NCBI GenBank assembly: GCA_964016985.1
Contig: OZ024826.1
Span: 68,168,768 to 68,232,767, forward strand
DNA from: Anodontia alba
Taxonomy: Eukaryota; Mollusca; Bivalvia; Lucinida; Lucinidae
Direction: 5' to 3'
Length of the DNA: 64,000 nt
Position 1 is the stretch's first letter, and each line of letters begins with the position of its first letter. A program made the translations under genes and the position numbers. Positions 63,229 to 64,000 of this stretch are shown here, piece after piece. The notes beneath the pieces were generated by a model that was not told the DNA's origin, searched no databases, and saw only the letters and a program-made list of their open reading frames with translations.

Positions 63229-64000
63229 TTTGACTAAATACCTGTCCGATTTTTATATATTTATTTATTTAATAAATAAAGTTATTTAGATATTTCTTTA
63301 ATAAATATATTTTTTATTTATTTATATCTTTATTTTTCCATCATATAGTACAGTCTGCGTGAAGGTTATATCGTCCACGCTCATACGGATGCACAGGTTG
63401 ATCTGAGTGTGCACTGATCACAAAGGTCTTACTGTCCCAAAAGTGTTTTCCAAATTTCCGCATTCCGATCCCCCAAAATTAGGTCCATTCCCTTGTTTTC
63501 TTAAAATATCAACCAATGCTGCCTTGTTTCCTGAATATATTTGGGTGCTCCCTAGGTCCAAAGATAACCCCGGTAGCCCCATTCATTGTTCGAGCACGTA
63601 ACATGGGCCTCAACAAAGCTCCATATGAAAAAGTACCGGATTCTTTGGCTTAGTCTAGTCCGTCCACACAAATGGGTCCGGCATGGTCATTTTTATTTAA
63701 TGTGCTGTAAAAAACAAAACAAACACACAAAAATCACAAAGAGAATCAAACATCTGCCCCCAATCGACGAATTACGTATTTATATTTGGTATTCCTGTAA
63801 CGACCTTTTCCCATGCAACAACCGCACGCGCTCAAAATAAATGACGTACTATGGTAAAAGACCGGGAAATTCTCACTCGTGTGCAGCAACCGCACGTGTC
63901 AATATGAATTTACTAAAAGGCGCTTCTGCTATCAAAGAGGCATTGAATCAACAAGACAGCACATGTGAAAAGAGTGTGTGTCACACAAAAACACACTTTA
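63229..64000. other. Unique stretch to the window end, no gene recognised
   Basis: It starts with an A/T-only tract (63255-63335). Later it has CpG-containing words GCAACAACCGCACGCGCTC and GCAGCAACCGCACGTGTC at about 63815 and 63882. The two ORFs (63407-63601, 63586-63840) show no recognisable protein. Confidence 0.35.

Overview
The window is a stretch of animal nuclear DNA. The best guess is a bivalve or related mollusc: AT-rich sequence, GT-AG exons, DIRS and mariner elements, and many short-unit repeat elements that end in a (GGAC)n tract plus a hairpin, resembling the 'pearl'/Helentron-related elements known from bivalves. It is not bacterial and has no operons. Host coding sequence is sparse. 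There is one well-supported 627-bp internal exon on the minus strand (8619-9245) and one terminal exon with 3' UTR and AATAAA on the plus strand (16918-17122). Nearly everything else is transposable-element sequence, much of it nested.

Layout. 1-7842: nested Helitron-like elements (called HLE here). A 3.4-kb family-6 copy (622-6852) sits in an outer HLE and is itself interrupted by a 2.77-kb family-1 copy (792-3562). 7843-8428: family-8 fragment. 8619-9245: host exon. 9340-10545 and 15386-16911: two blocks of one ~79-bp tandem repeat. Between them lie a second family-6 copy (10585-13168), a dead mariner (13290-14400) and a ~165-bp tandem array. 16918-17845: last exon and 3' UTR. 18076-24700: an almost complete DIRS retrotransposon inserted into the end of an older DIRS. 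24780-31766: a tandem array, a unique AT-rich stretch, then family-8 and family-2 HLEs. 31767-37264: a ~146-bp array split by a 5'-truncated LINE, which is split in turn by a family-7 HLE. 37302-39311: second family-7 copy. 39400-47095: DIRS remnant, two mariner fragments, a family-3 HLE rich in ERE-like palindromes and a decayed DIRS. 47101-56859: families 2, 4, 5, 1 and 8 separated by short unique stretches. 56860-64000: mostly unique AT-rich DNA with several MITE-like foldbacks.

The main result is a shared end structure across at least eight HLE families whose bodies differ. The 5' end is usually CAAGA, then a short palindrome, then a subterminal sequence of about 10-13 nt. The 3' end is a GGAC-rich tract and a terminal hairpin whose right arm is the exact complement of the 5' subterminal sequence. 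The hairpin's own left arm usually carries an unpaired extra base, so the 5' end is the better partner for that right arm. Two internal empty-site comparisons show insertion with at most a 1-bp target duplication, as expected for rolling-circle elements. No Rep/helicase gene is present, so all HLE copies here are non-autonomous.

Family numbers (F1-F8), array letters and DIRS-0/1/2 are labels made for this report. All family assignments come from reading the sequence; no database search was run.
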